Source of the DNA: Candidatus Binatia bacterium
GTDB taxonomy: Bacteria; Desulfobacterota; Binatia; UBA1149; CAITLU01
Length of the DNA: 38,867 bases
Assembly: GCA_036493895.1 (NCBI GenBank)
Contig: DASXOZ010000070.1
Span: 1 to 38,867, forward strand
Direction: 5' to 3'
The notes below the pieces were generated by a model that was not told the DNA's origin, searched no databases, and saw only the letters and a program-made list of their open reading frames with translations. This document shows, one piece after another, positions 15,347-22,980 of this stretch (the stretch's first letter is position 1; each line of letters opens with the position of its first letter). The position numbers were made by a program, and so were the translations under genes.

Positions 15347-15664
15347 TCAGGCTACGACAGGGCTTCGACCGGAGGAATCGCGGACGGCCTGCGCCGTCGC
15401 GATGGCCTCGGCGGGCGTCAGCGTCACCAGCGCCAGGGCGTGGACCGCGCCGGCCATCTCCTCGGCCAGCAGCTGGTAGATCATCCGGTGACGGTCGACG
15501 AGGCTCTTCCCCTCGAACGCGTCCGACACGACGCGGATCCGGAAGTGCCCGCCCCCGCCGGCGCCGCTGTGCCCGCGATGAAGCTCACTTTCGTCGCGGA
15601 TTTCCAGCGAGACGGGCGTCAGCCCCCCGGCCAACTTGTCCTCGAGGGTTTTCAAGGTGTGCAT
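15347..15664 (-). CDS. bolA: BolA-family protein
   Basis: The product has about 105 residues from ATG 15664; an earlier ATG at 15676 is possible. TLEDKLAGGLTPVSLEIRDE, then SELHRGHSGAGGGGHFRIRV, and FEGKSLVDRHRMIYQLLAEE match the BolA/KH-like fold, including the HxGH-type loop with the conserved His residues that share an Fe-S cluster with monothiol glutaredoxins. Members act in iron-sulfur handling and, in enterobacteria, in gene control under stress. The gene is divergent from the rhomboid gene with very little space between starts. No glutaredoxin gene is in the window. Confidence 0.9.
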   Translation of the reverse strand: MHTLKTLEDKLAGGLTPVSLEIRDESELHRGHSGAGGGGHFRIRVVSDAFEGKSLVDRHRMIYQLLAEEMAGAVHALALVTLTPAEAIATAQAVRDSSGRSPVVA

Positions 15665-15710
15665 CCCCGCTACCATGTGGCACGCTTTGGCCATGAGCAA
15701 GGCCCGAGCG

Positions 15711-16655
15711 ATGCTGCCGCTCAACCTTACGACCGAACAGGCGCGGCGCGCGATGCTTTCGCTTCTGGCGATGGGGCTGGATGCGCGAACGCACAGGGCC
15801 GGCGACGAACGGATCGAACCGGCCGAAGCGCAACGCACAGCCCGCGACGACGTGCAGCCCGAGAGCAGCGAAGAGGCACCTGCCGGACCCGCCGAGGCGC
15901 GGCCTTCGCACGACTCCTCCTCCCGACTCTGGATCATCTCCGTCGATGAAGACGAGCTTGGCGCTGCCCTGCCGCTGGTCGAGGAAGCCATCGCTCCTGT
16001 GCAGGAAGCTCCTGCGCCGCCGCCACTGTTTCTCGGCCAGCATGCAACGGACGGCATCTGGACCCGGCGCAACGCTGCGGCCGGCTTCGCGATTGCCGCA
16101 GTCTGCATCATCGTCCACGCGCTCGTGCACGAGGGCGAAGATACGATCCCGCGCTCGGCGATGATCGCGGCCGGCGCGGTTGCTCCATGGCTCGTAACCC
16201 AGGGCCAGTGGTGGCGCCTGGTGACGGCGATCTTCCTGCACTTCGATATCCGCCATCTCGTCGGCAACATGAGCGCGCTTCTCCTTCTCGGGCCGCCTCT
16301 GGCTGCGACGATCGGCCAGCTTCGCTTCGTGCTGCTGTTCCTCGTCACCGGATTTACCGGCAACGTCGTGAGCCAGCTTTTCGGCGACGAGGCTGCCGTC
16401 AAGGCGGGAGCATCCGGGGGAATCTGCGGAATCCTCGGCGCGATGGCCGGCGTCGCGCTGGCAACGATGGCCGCGGCGACCGATGCGCGCGAGCGGCGCC
16501 CGGCATGGCAGACGCTCGGCGCTCTTGCGGCGCTGTTCGGAATGATCGTCGGCTTCGAGCCGGGTCGCGACCACTACGCGCACCTTGGTGGTCTGCTCAG
16601 CGGGCTGGCAGTCGGCCGCATCATCGGACCGGCGGCAGGGAACACGGCGACATGA
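15711..16655 (+). CDS. Rhomboid-family intramembrane serine protease
   Basis: The product has 314 residues. ATG 15711 is preferred because AAGG lies 8 bases upstream; ATG 15693 is the alternative. The first ~130 residues are cytosolic, polar and unfamiliar. The membrane domain has about six to seven helices: FAIAAVCIIVHALVH, WWRLVTAIFLHFDIRHLVGN with the L1-loop/TM2 His and Asn, LRFVLLFLVTGFTGN, and GASGGICGILGAMAG with nucleophile Ser235. The last helix has His291 in DHYAHLGGLLSG, so the Ser-His dyad is complete. It cleaves membrane proteins within the bilayer; substrates are unknown. Its stop overlaps the next start (ATGA), coupling it to the DUF1329 protein. Confidence 0.9.
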   Translation: MLPLNLTTEQARRAMLSLLAMGLDARTHRAGDERIEPAEAQRTARDDVQPESSEEAPAGPAEARPSHDSSSRLWIISVDEDELGAALPLVEEAIAPVQEAPAPPPLFLGQHATDGIWTRRNAAAGFAIAAVCIIVHALVHEGEDTIPRSAMIAAGAVAPWLVTQGQWWRLVTAIFLHFDIRHLVGNMSALLLLGPPLAATIGQLRFVLLFLVTGFTGNVVSQLFGDEAAVKAGASGGICGILGAMAGVALATMAAATDARERRPAWQTLGALAALFGMIVGFEPGRDHYAHLGGLLSGLAVGRIIGPAAGNTAT

Positions 16656-17965
16656 TGCGCGTGCCCGCGCATCGCTGGTTGCGTGCCGTGGTCGCCGCGT
16701 GCGTTGCGGGGCTGCTCGTAGCCGCTTCGCGGGCGCGCGCCGATTCGACAGTCGGTGTCGCGCAGCCGGACGAGCCGCCGCCCGGCACGATCGTTTCGCA
16801 CGAAAACCTCGACAAGTACCGCCAGTTCCTGCCTCCGTCGATCCAGTGGGCCATCGATCGCGGAATGCGCATCGAGGTGATCGAGGCGCGAGACATTCCC
16901 CTGGAGCCCGCGCGCCTGGACGCGACGCAGAAATACGAATCCCAGTGCCGGCTTTCGCCGGACAAGAACCAGGTGCTGAACTACGTCGCGGGCCTCCCGT
17001 TCCCGCTTGCCGACGAACGCGACCCCGACGCGGCCGTCAAGCTCGTCTTCAACTACGAAAACCGAATCGTCGTCGACGACCTGGACGTTCGCAATTTCGA
17101 GTGCGACACCGGCAGCTTCGGCCAGAACACCGGCCTCAGCATCGAGCGGCATTTCCTCATCGGACACTTCCGCCGCCTCTACTACGTCAGCCGTCTCTAC
17201 TTCGACCCGAAGCCGACGTGGCCGACTCCCGACGGCATCCGCTATCGCGAAGTGCTGCACCCGATCCTGGAACCTTTCGACTTGAAGGGCGTCGGCCTGA
17301 CGTACAACCGCCACCTCGATCCGTCGCGACAGGACGACAGCTGGCTGTACTACCCGCTGCTGAAGCGCGTGCGACGCCTTTCGTCGGCGCAGCGCTCCGA
17401 TGCGCTGTTCGGCCAGGACGCCGACCTCGACAGCTACGGCGGGTACGCGGGAAACCCGGCATGGATGGCGTGGAAGCTCATCGGCACCAAGCGCGTGCTC
17501 GCGCCGATGCACACGCAGCACTTCCCGGCAGTGTGGGGCAAAGGCGCGTCCGACTTCCTGTTTGACGACACGTGGGAGATGCGCGACGTCTACATCATCG
17601 AAGGGGTTTCACGACTTCCCGACTACGCGTACTCCAAGCGCGTACTCTACGTCGACCGTCACAGCTTCGTGATCCCTTACACCGAGATGTACGACCAGAA
17701 GGGCCAGCTCTGGAAAGCCTGGGTCAACCAGTGGAAGATCGGCCGCAAGCCGTTTCCCGGTGCAGTGCGCGCAGTCTACGACTTCGACCAGCAGTTCATT
17801 CCCGCCCTTTCGATCTTCGACATGCAGCTCCATCACGCGACGCGCTGCCTGCTGCCGTCCCCGTCGGTGCCTGGCGAAGAGGGCTGGTACTTCAACTTCG
17901 GTCCTGCCGAAGGGACGGTCGAGGAAGCGTTTTCGGTTTCCAGCATCATCGCGTCGGGGCGCTGA
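16652..17965 (+). CDS. DUF1329 exported protein
   Basis: The product has 437 residues with a Sec signal (LRAVVAACVAGLLVAASRARA, cut near residue 31). It follows the DUF1329 family through its length: GTIVSHENLDKYRQFLPPSI, the central PFDLKGVGLTYNRHLD with SWLYYPLLKRVRRL, and the C-terminal RVLYVDRHSFVIPYTEMYDQ, then GQLWKAWVNQWKI. DUF1329 proteins are thought to share the LolA/LolB-like half-barrel fold and be periplasmic or outer-membrane linked. In pseudomonads they lie beside DUF1302 proteins and RND-type exporters; here no such neighbour exists and the partner is a rhomboid protease. Its role is unknown. The stop codon lies in the loop of an inverted repeat. Confidence 0.88.
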   Translation: MMRVPAHRWLRAVVAACVAGLLVAASRARADSTVGVAQPDEPPPGTIVSHENLDKYRQFLPPSIQWAIDRGMRIEVIEARDIPLEPARLDATQKYESQCRLSPDKNQVLNYVAGLPFPLADERDPDAAVKLVFNYENRIVVDDLDVRNFECDTGSFGQNTGLSIERHFLIGHFRRLYYVSRLYFDPKPTWPTPDGIRYREVLHPILEPFDLKGVGLTYNRHLDPSRQDDSWLYYPLLKRVRRLSSAQRSDALFGQDADLDSYGGYAGNPAWMAWKLIGTKRVLAPMHTQHFPAVWGKGASDFLFDDTWEMRDVYIIEGVSRLPDYAYSKRVLYVDRHSFVIPYTEMYDQKGQLWKAWVNQWKIGRKPFPGAVRAVYDFDQQFIPALSIFDMQLHHATRCLLPSPSVPGEEGWYFNFGPAEGTVEEAFSVSSIIASGR

Positions 17966-17982
17966 GCGCCCGCATGCGGGCG
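17957..17982. terminator. Overlapping hairpins at the DUF1329 stop codon
   Basis: GGGCGC-TGA-GCGCCC (17957-17971) places the stop codon in the loop of a perfect 6-bp stem. The palindrome CGCCCGC-AT-GCGGGCG (17967-17982) shares its right arm, so the two hairpins exclude each other. The rest of the 192-base gap to the next gene shows only the ribosome site AGGAGGAG near 18140. Confidence 0.5.
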
Positions 17983-18157
17983 GTATCCGGCTTCGAAGCC
18001 CGGTGCGTCGCTACCCGGAAGTGGCCGGATTCTCTTTGGACACTGCAGGTCGCCATGCTGGCGTCCCGGCCTCTGGACCGCTATAGACGAAGGAGTCCCG
18101 GCCCACCCCCATTCGCTGCGGTGGCGGCCGATCGGGCTACCAGGAGGAGAATCACGC

Positions 18158-18952
18158 ATGGAATTCGTACAGCTCACCGTCGAACCGGTGTTCCGCTGGC
18201 TTCATATCCTGGCGGGCATCATCTGGATCGGTCACCTGTACTTCTTCAACTTCGTCAACGGCCCGTTTGCCGCGACGATGAACGCCGACACCAAGAAGCT
18301 CGTCGTCCCCGAGCTGATGCCGAGGGCCTTGTACTGGTTCCGCTGGGGCGCCGCATGGACCTGGGCCACCGGCGTGATCATGCTCATGATCACCTTCTAC
18401 CACGGCCGCATGGCGTTCGCGGGCGGAACGGCTGCGGGCTGGTCCCTCGGTGCGATCATCTCGATCGTGCTGACGTTCGGGGGTTTTGCCGTCTACGACG
18501 CGATCCAGTCGACGTCGATCATCGCCGACCAGAAGATGAAGAACGCGACGTACTTCGTGCTGATCGCGATCGTCGTCTACATCATGAAGCTGCAAGGGGG
18601 CTTCGGTTACCGCGGCTACGTGATCCACACCGGCGCGATGCTCGGCACCGCGATGGCGTTCAACGTCTGGTTCCGCATCTGGCCGAACCAGCAGAAGATC
18701 ATTGCCGCGATCAAGAACGGCCAGGCGCCGGACGCCGCGCTGGTTTCGGTGGCGGGCCTTCGCTCACGGCACAACACGTACATGTCGGCGGCCCTTATCT
18801 GGACGATGATCAGCCTGCACAACATCGGGTTCCTGTCGACGGTGCCGCCGTTCAACACCCACCCGGAATTCGGCCTGCTGATGATGATCGGCGTGGGCTG
18901 GCACATTGTGTTCCAGCTCTACAAGCGCGCCGGCCAGGTCAAGGGTTTCTGA
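18158..18952 (+). CDS. PuuD-like membrane protein (urate oxidase N-terminal domain family), no cytochrome domain
   Basis: The product has 264 residues with a strong ribosome site (AGGAGGAG). About seven or eight membrane helices can be drawn. RWLHILAGIIWIGHLYFFNF, with His16 and His26, is the signature start of PF06181 (urate oxidase N-terminal). In PuuD this membrane part is followed by a periplasmic cytochrome c and oxidises urate; here the protein ends right after the membrane part (FQLYKRAGQVKGF). Similar stand-alone proteins occur in many bacteria without a proven role. No purine-degradation gene is near. Heme binding through the His residues is an inference. Confidence 0.85.
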   Translation: MEFVQLTVEPVFRWLHILAGIIWIGHLYFFNFVNGPFAATMNADTKKLVVPELMPRALYWFRWGAAWTWATGVIMLMITFYHGRMAFAGGTAAGWSLGAIISIVLTFGGFAVYDAIQSTSIIADQKMKNATYFVLIAIVVYIMKLQGGFGYRGYVIHTGAMLGTAMAFNVWFRIWPNQQKIIAAIKNGQAPDAALVSVAGLRSRHNTYMSAALIWTMISLHNIGFLSTVPPFNTHPEFGLLMMIGVGWHIVFQLYKRAGQVKGF

Positions 18953-18979
18953 CGCCGGAAACCGCGGGACAGGTACACA

Positions 18980-19246
18980 TCACGAGCGGCGTCCTGCCGT
19001 ATCCTGGGTGCCTGTCCCCGATTCCGGCACGCGGCTCGAGAGGATTCCCTCGCGCTCGAGCCTTTCGATCTCCTCGCGTGATCGCGCGAGCAACTCGGCC
19101 AGCACCACTGCATTGTCCTCGCCGCGAAACGCCGGACGGCCGCGCACGCCGGCGAGCGGATACGGGCGCTGCGGCCCGTTGTTGGTGGGATCCTCGCTCG
19201 CCATCGGCGAAGAAGGACCGGCGCGCCGCGGCGGCGCGCCGGCCAT
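18980..19246 (-). pseudogene. Remnant of a class III CoA-transferase (C-terminal tail only)
   Basis: A short minus-strand frame encodes GRPAFRGEDNAVVLAELLAR, then SREEIERLEREGIL, which is how CaiB/BaiF-type CoA-transferases end (family pattern lGeHn-eVL-ELLG-s-eEia-L...Gv). The ~350 residues that should come before are missing; upstream lies the palindrome and then the unrelated FG-GAP gene. An ATG at 19204 could start a 74-residue product, but no ribosome site is clear. It is most likely a decayed gene tail. Confidence 0.55.
19218..19242. terminator. 25-bp near-perfect GC palindrome after the FG-GAP gene
   Basis: CCGGCGCGCCGC (19218-19229) and GCGGCGCGCCGG (19231-19242) are exact complements around one central base. 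It begins 9 bases after the stop of the FG-GAP gene and should form a very stable hairpin. There is no T-run, as is common for terminators in high-GC genomes. Confidence 0.55.
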
Positions 19247-19250
19247 GAAA

Positions 19251-21668
19251 TCAGTTGCGGACGAAGCGGTCGGTGCCGGCGATGCCGCCGCCTTCCTTGG
19301 TCGCTCCCGGACCGGGGTTGAACGGGATGAAGTGGCGAACCGGCTTGTTCGTCACTTCCCACGCCGACACTTCCTGCTGCCCGGCGGGGCTCGGAATGAG
19401 CACGAGCATCTCCTGCGCGTCGTCGAGGTCGACGTCGGCCGCGCCGACACGCGCGCCCCCGTTGTACGGAGCCGGCCGCACATTGATCGACACGGGTATG
19501 TTGTCGCGGCCGGCGACCACGCGGGCACCGTTGCCGTCGAACAGCTTGATCAGCGCCTCGCCCTGGCGAGGCGCGGTCACGATGCGCTTGGTGCCGCCCG
19601 CCTGCGCGACCACCGCAACGTCGACGCCGGAGCTGCTGACCGGATCGTACGCGAGGAAGGATCGGATGAACTGGCCCGTCTTGCTGAAGATCTTGACCAG
19701 GGGCGCACCGCGGTTCGTGCCGACGATGATCTCCTCGTCGTTGTTGCCCGTGACGTCGCCGACCGCGACGTTACCGCCGTCGGCATTGACCGGCAGCACC
19801 GGAGTGGCCATGTCGGCGTTGGTGAAGGCCGTGAACTCGAGGATCGGGAAGAACGGCTGCTGCTCGTCGAGGCGCTGCAGTACGCGCACGAGCACATTGC
19901 CGTCGACGGAGTCGGCCTGCGCGCAGACGATCTCTTCGAGAGGCTGCCCGTTGACCTCGCCGCCGTCGCACTCCACGCCGAAATTCGCTCCCGGGAAAGC
20001 CTCGAACTTATCCACCTGCAGGGACTTGTTGCCCATGCGGTAGACCTCGACGGTGGAGCTGTTGGAGCCGTGACCGCTCGAGATGGCCGCCTGCACGATC
20101 TTGGGCTTCGGGATGTTGCGGTCATTCAGCACGGTGACGTCGAGCTCGCCGAGCTTGACGCCCTCGAGCGCCGGAGTGTTCAGGATCTGCCCGTGGCCGT
20201 GGCGATTGAACGAACGCAGCTGGGCCGCGTTGCCGGTACCGGGCATCGCCGTGACGATGCGGGTTTCCAGTCCGCGACGGCCGCCGGCGACGAACAGCTC
20301 GTGGCCGTCGACGCCCGACAAGATGCGCACCGAGCCTGCGCCGCGGCGCCCAAACGGATCGTCGCCGGGCGTGCCGACGATGACGTCGGGCACCTCGTCC
20401 AGATCGAAGTCGAGGCCTCCCGCAAGCGCCGTCCCGAAGTTGTTGTCGCGGTGCGTGCCGTTGAGCGCCCAGATCGGAGCGCCATTGACACCCGACAACG
20501 TCGTGATGCGGCCGGCGTCCAGCTCCACTCTCTTGTCGAGGAACACGTCGAACAGCGGCGCGCTGGCGGCGAAGTCGGTGATGCCGTCGCCGTTGATGTC
20601 TCCGATCGTGGCCACGGCGTCGCCGAACTCGGCCTTGTCCTGAACGACGCCGTCCTGGCGCACCCACAGCCTGGTGCCGTGGTTGTCGAACAGCGTGACG
20701 AGGCCAGCCTTGGTAATGCCGTTGTCGTCCGCTCCGAACGCGCCGACGATGAAGTCCTTGACGCCGGACTTCTCGACGTCGCCGGCAAAGTCGCAGGTTC
20801 TGGCGAGGTGGTCGCCGCGTGCGCCGGTAACCTCGAGAAGCGGATCACCCTGGAAATCTCCGGTGGAAACGAGGTCGAGCGCGCCGGCGTTGAACACGAA
20901 CGGGATGTTGATCTCGTCGCTGCCGGCATAGAAGTCGCGCAGTCCGTCGCCGTCGACGTCGTCGGCCGCGCAAAGCGCACGGCCGTAGTTTTTGCCCGCC
21001 TTCGGTCCTACGCGGTAGTTGAGAAGGTCGCCGTTGCGGCCGGAGACCAGCCAGACGCGGCCGGGGTTGCTGCGCCCCGTCGGGTTGGTGTCGGTGGACG
21101 CACTGACAAGGAAGTCGGGACGGCCGTCCCCGTCGATGTCGCTCGTGGGGGCGATCTTTTCGCCAAAGCCCGAGTTCGCGCTCTGGCCGAACACACGCAT
21201 GCGGCGGCGATGCTTGGAGAACACCTCGACCTTGCCGCCGGACTCGTACGTGCCGGCAAACGGATCGCCGCGATCGACGCCGGTCACGTCGTATCCCGGA
21301 GAGCCGATCGCGAGCTCGTCTTTTCCGTCGCCGTTCAGGTCAGGGATGAAGGACAGGCCGGCACCGAACCACTGTCCGATCTGCTTGCCTTTCTTCTTGA
21401 AGAGCCTCTTGCCGTTGCGCCCGTCGATGACGATGACACGGCCGGCGCGCGGCGATGTGCCGGAGAAGAAGCACGGGGAGCCGATCGCGATGTCGGGAAC
21501 GCCGTCGCCATTGAAATCGCCGTTGGTCGCGATGGCATGGCCCATCTCGTCGCCGCCCTTCGTGCAATTGATGTTGAACGCCTGGGCGAATGCCGAGTGC
21601 GGCATGGCCAGCGCTGCGGCTACGGTTGCCGCGACCAGCAGGGACGAAGAAGAGTTCGCAACTTTCAT
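19251..21668 (-). CDS. Secreted FG-GAP/VCBS repeat protein (integrin-alpha-like beta-propeller)
   Basis: The product has 805 residues from ATG 21668 with a Sec signal (LLVAATVAAALAMPHSAFA, cut before QAF). At least seven FG-GAP repeats carry Ca2+-binding loops of the D-x-NGDG-x-x-D type: DFNGDGVPDIAIGSP, DLNGDGKDELAIGSP, DIDGDGRPDFLVSA, DVDGDGLRDFYAGS, DINGDGITDFAASAP, DFDLDEVPDVIVGTP. Weaker repeats (DVTGNNDEEIIVGTN, DVDLDDAQEMLVLIP) fill the C-terminal third, suggesting two propellers. There is no catalytic domain, anchor or sorting signal at the end (DRFVRN). Such proteins act in adhesion or ligand binding outside the cell; this one's partner is unknown. Confidence 0.88.
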   Translation of the reverse strand: MKVANSSSSLLVAATVAAALAMPHSAFAQAFNINCTKGGDEMGHAIATNGDFNGDGVPDIAIGSPCFFSGTSPRAGRVIVIDGRNGKRLFKKKGKQIGQWFGAGLSFIPDLNGDGKDELAIGSPGYDVTGVDRGDPFAGTYESGGKVEVFSKHRRRMRVFGQSANSGFGEKIAPTSDIDGDGRPDFLVSASTDTNPTGRSNPGRVWLVSGRNGDLLNYRVGPKAGKNYGRALCAADDVDGDGLRDFYAGSDEINIPFVFNAGALDLVSTGDFQGDPLLEVTGARGDHLARTCDFAGDVEKSGVKDFIVGAFGADDNGITKAGLVTLFDNHGTRLWVRQDGVVQDKAEFGDAVATIGDINGDGITDFAASAPLFDVFLDKRVELDAGRITTLSGVNGAPIWALNGTHRDNNFGTALAGGLDFDLDEVPDVIVGTPGDDPFGRRGAGSVRILSGVDGHELFVAGGRRGLETRIVTAMPGTGNAAQLRSFNRHGHGQILNTPALEGVKLGELDVTVLNDRNIPKPKIVQAAISSGHGSNSSTVEVYRMGNKSLQVDKFEAFPGANFGVECDGGEVNGQPLEEIVCAQADSVDGNVLVRVLQRLDEQQPFFPILEFTAFTNADMATPVLPVNADGGNVAVGDVTGNNDEEIIVGTNRGAPLVKIFSKTGQFIRSFLAYDPVSSSGVDVAVVAQAGGTKRIVTAPRQGEALIKLFDGNGARVVAGRDNIPVSINVRPAPYNGGARVGAADVDLDDAQEMLVLIPSPAGQQEVSAWEVTNKPVRHFIPFNPGPGATKEGGGIAGTDRFVRN

Positions 21669-22003
21669 ACTCAGGGCTTCCCGTTCGCGCTCAGGCAAGC
21701 TGCCCGGCATCCTCGTCTTTCCGCCGTCTCGGTGCACCGTCTCGACTCACGACCTGCCGTGATCCGGGTCCCGTGATCGTCCGGAATCATTCCCCCGTCG
21801 TTCACCGGGCCCGGCAAGCTGGACAAGCCTCGGCAGGATGCAAAGGTCACCCTGGACGTCCTGGTGGACCGTACCCGGCACCCGTAGCCGGCTCCAGTCC
21901 CGGACGTACCCGACGATCCGGCATTCTAACAGGCCACTGCGGCGTTGCCATGGCCGGAGCGCCAGATTTTGCCTTGGAAATGGTGGGGAAGAAAGGGAAA
22001 AGT
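21669..22003. other. Intergenic stretch between the FG-GAP gene and tRNA-Gly
   Basis: These 335 bases must contain the promoter of the FG-GAP gene (minus strand). I see no convincing gene, RNA or repeat in it. Confidence 0.4.
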
Positions 22004-22079
22004 TGGAGCGGGTGACCGGGCTCGAACCGGCGACATCCACGTTGGCAACGTGGCTCTCTACCAACTGAGATACACCCGC
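22004..22079 (-). tRNA. tRNA-Gly (anticodon GCC)
   Basis: The gene has 76 nt with an encoded CCA (22004-22006). The acceptor stem GCGGGTG/CACCCGC is perfect, with U73. The anticodon stem CCACG/CGTGG holds the loop TTGCCAA, anticodon GCC. The T-arm is ACCGG-TTCGAGC-CCGGT. It reads into the FG-GAP gene side on the same strand. Confidence 0.96.
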
Positions 22080-22228
22080 CCTTGACAGGCCGAACGGCGT
22101 TTTCTAGCGCAAACCGGTCGCGATGCAAGTCGGCGGATTGCGGCAGAATCTCGCCGTGCGGCCGCGACGGGCCGAGACGGACCCTGCTGCGACGCAGGCC
22201 GTCATTCCGTCCGGCCACTAGTCTTGGC

Positions 22229-22855
22229 CTAGTCTTGGCCGCCCGCCAGGCCGCCCTTTTCCCGCAGCCGGCGGAAGACCTCGAGGTGATAGCCGACGGC
22301 CGACCAGACACCGACGACGGCCGCCAGCGTCAGCAGTACGATCCCGACGTCGTGGAAGCTGACACCGAAGTAGACGTAATGAACGATCAGGAAGTGAAGG
22401 CCGATGGTCTGCAACAGCATCTTGGCTTTGCCGGTCGCGTCGGCCGGCAGCACGATGCCTTCGGTTGCCGCAATGCTGCGAAGACCGGTCACGGCGAACT
22501 CGCGGCCGACGACGATCACGAGCAGCCATCCTGGAATGCCCGGCTTGCGATCGAGGACCGCGAGCATCAGCAAGGTCGAGATGACCAGCAGCTTGTCGGC
22601 CAGGGGGTCGAGAAGCTTGCCGAGCGCGGTCACCCAGCCGAAGCGCCTGGCGATCCAGCCGTCGAGGAAATCGGTCAGCGAGGCGACGAAGAAGACGAAC
22701 ATCGCGATCCACGCTTCGCGCGGACCCGCGTGAGTAAGGAGCCAGCCGACCAGCGGGATCGCCAGTATGCGCAGCAGGGTCAGCAGGTTCGGTAACCCGC
22801 GAACCAGGGTCCCTGCGCCTCCTGCAGCTCCGGGCTGCACCTTTGCCGCCAACAT
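22229..22855 (-). CDS. pgsA: CDP-diacylglycerol--glycerol-3-phosphate 3-phosphatidyltransferase
   Basis: The product has 208 residues and is an integral membrane enzyme that makes phosphatidylglycerol phosphate from CDP-diacylglycerol and glycerol-3-phosphate. The full CDP-alcohol phosphotransferase motif is present: Asp62-x2-Asp65-Gly-x2-Ala-Arg, eight residues, Gly, x3, Asp83-x3-Asp87 (DFLDGWIARR to LDPLADK). LPNLLTLLRILAIPLVGWLL is the typical first helix of PgsA. The first ~20 residues are an extra Gly/Ala-rich stretch; a later start is possible. It is divergent from nadB with 125 bases between them. Confidence 0.93.
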   Translation of the reverse strand: MLAAKVQPGAAGGAGTLVRGLPNLLTLLRILAIPLVGWLLTHAGPREAWIAMFVFFVASLTDFLDGWIARRFGWVTALGKLLDPLADKLLVISTLLMLAVLDRKPGIPGWLLVIVVGREFAVTGLRSIAATEGIVLPADATGKAKMLLQTIGLHFLIVHYVYFGVSFHDVGIVLLTLAAVVGVWSAVGYHLEVFRRLREKGGLAGGQD

Positions 22856-22980
22856 CGAAAACGCCGGGGCGACGCTCGGCCGCCGTGGCAGCCGAAGGCT
22901 ACCGCTTTCCCCCCAGGCCCGCCACCCGTCGCCGATCCCGTGTTGAGCGTTTCCGGTTCGCGGGTAGACTCCGCACCCCC

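Noticed and set aside
18906..21776. 956-codon plus-strand frame opposite the FG-GAP gene
   Set aside because: It mirrors the repeats of the minus-strand FG-GAP gene and has no start signals or recognisable domain.
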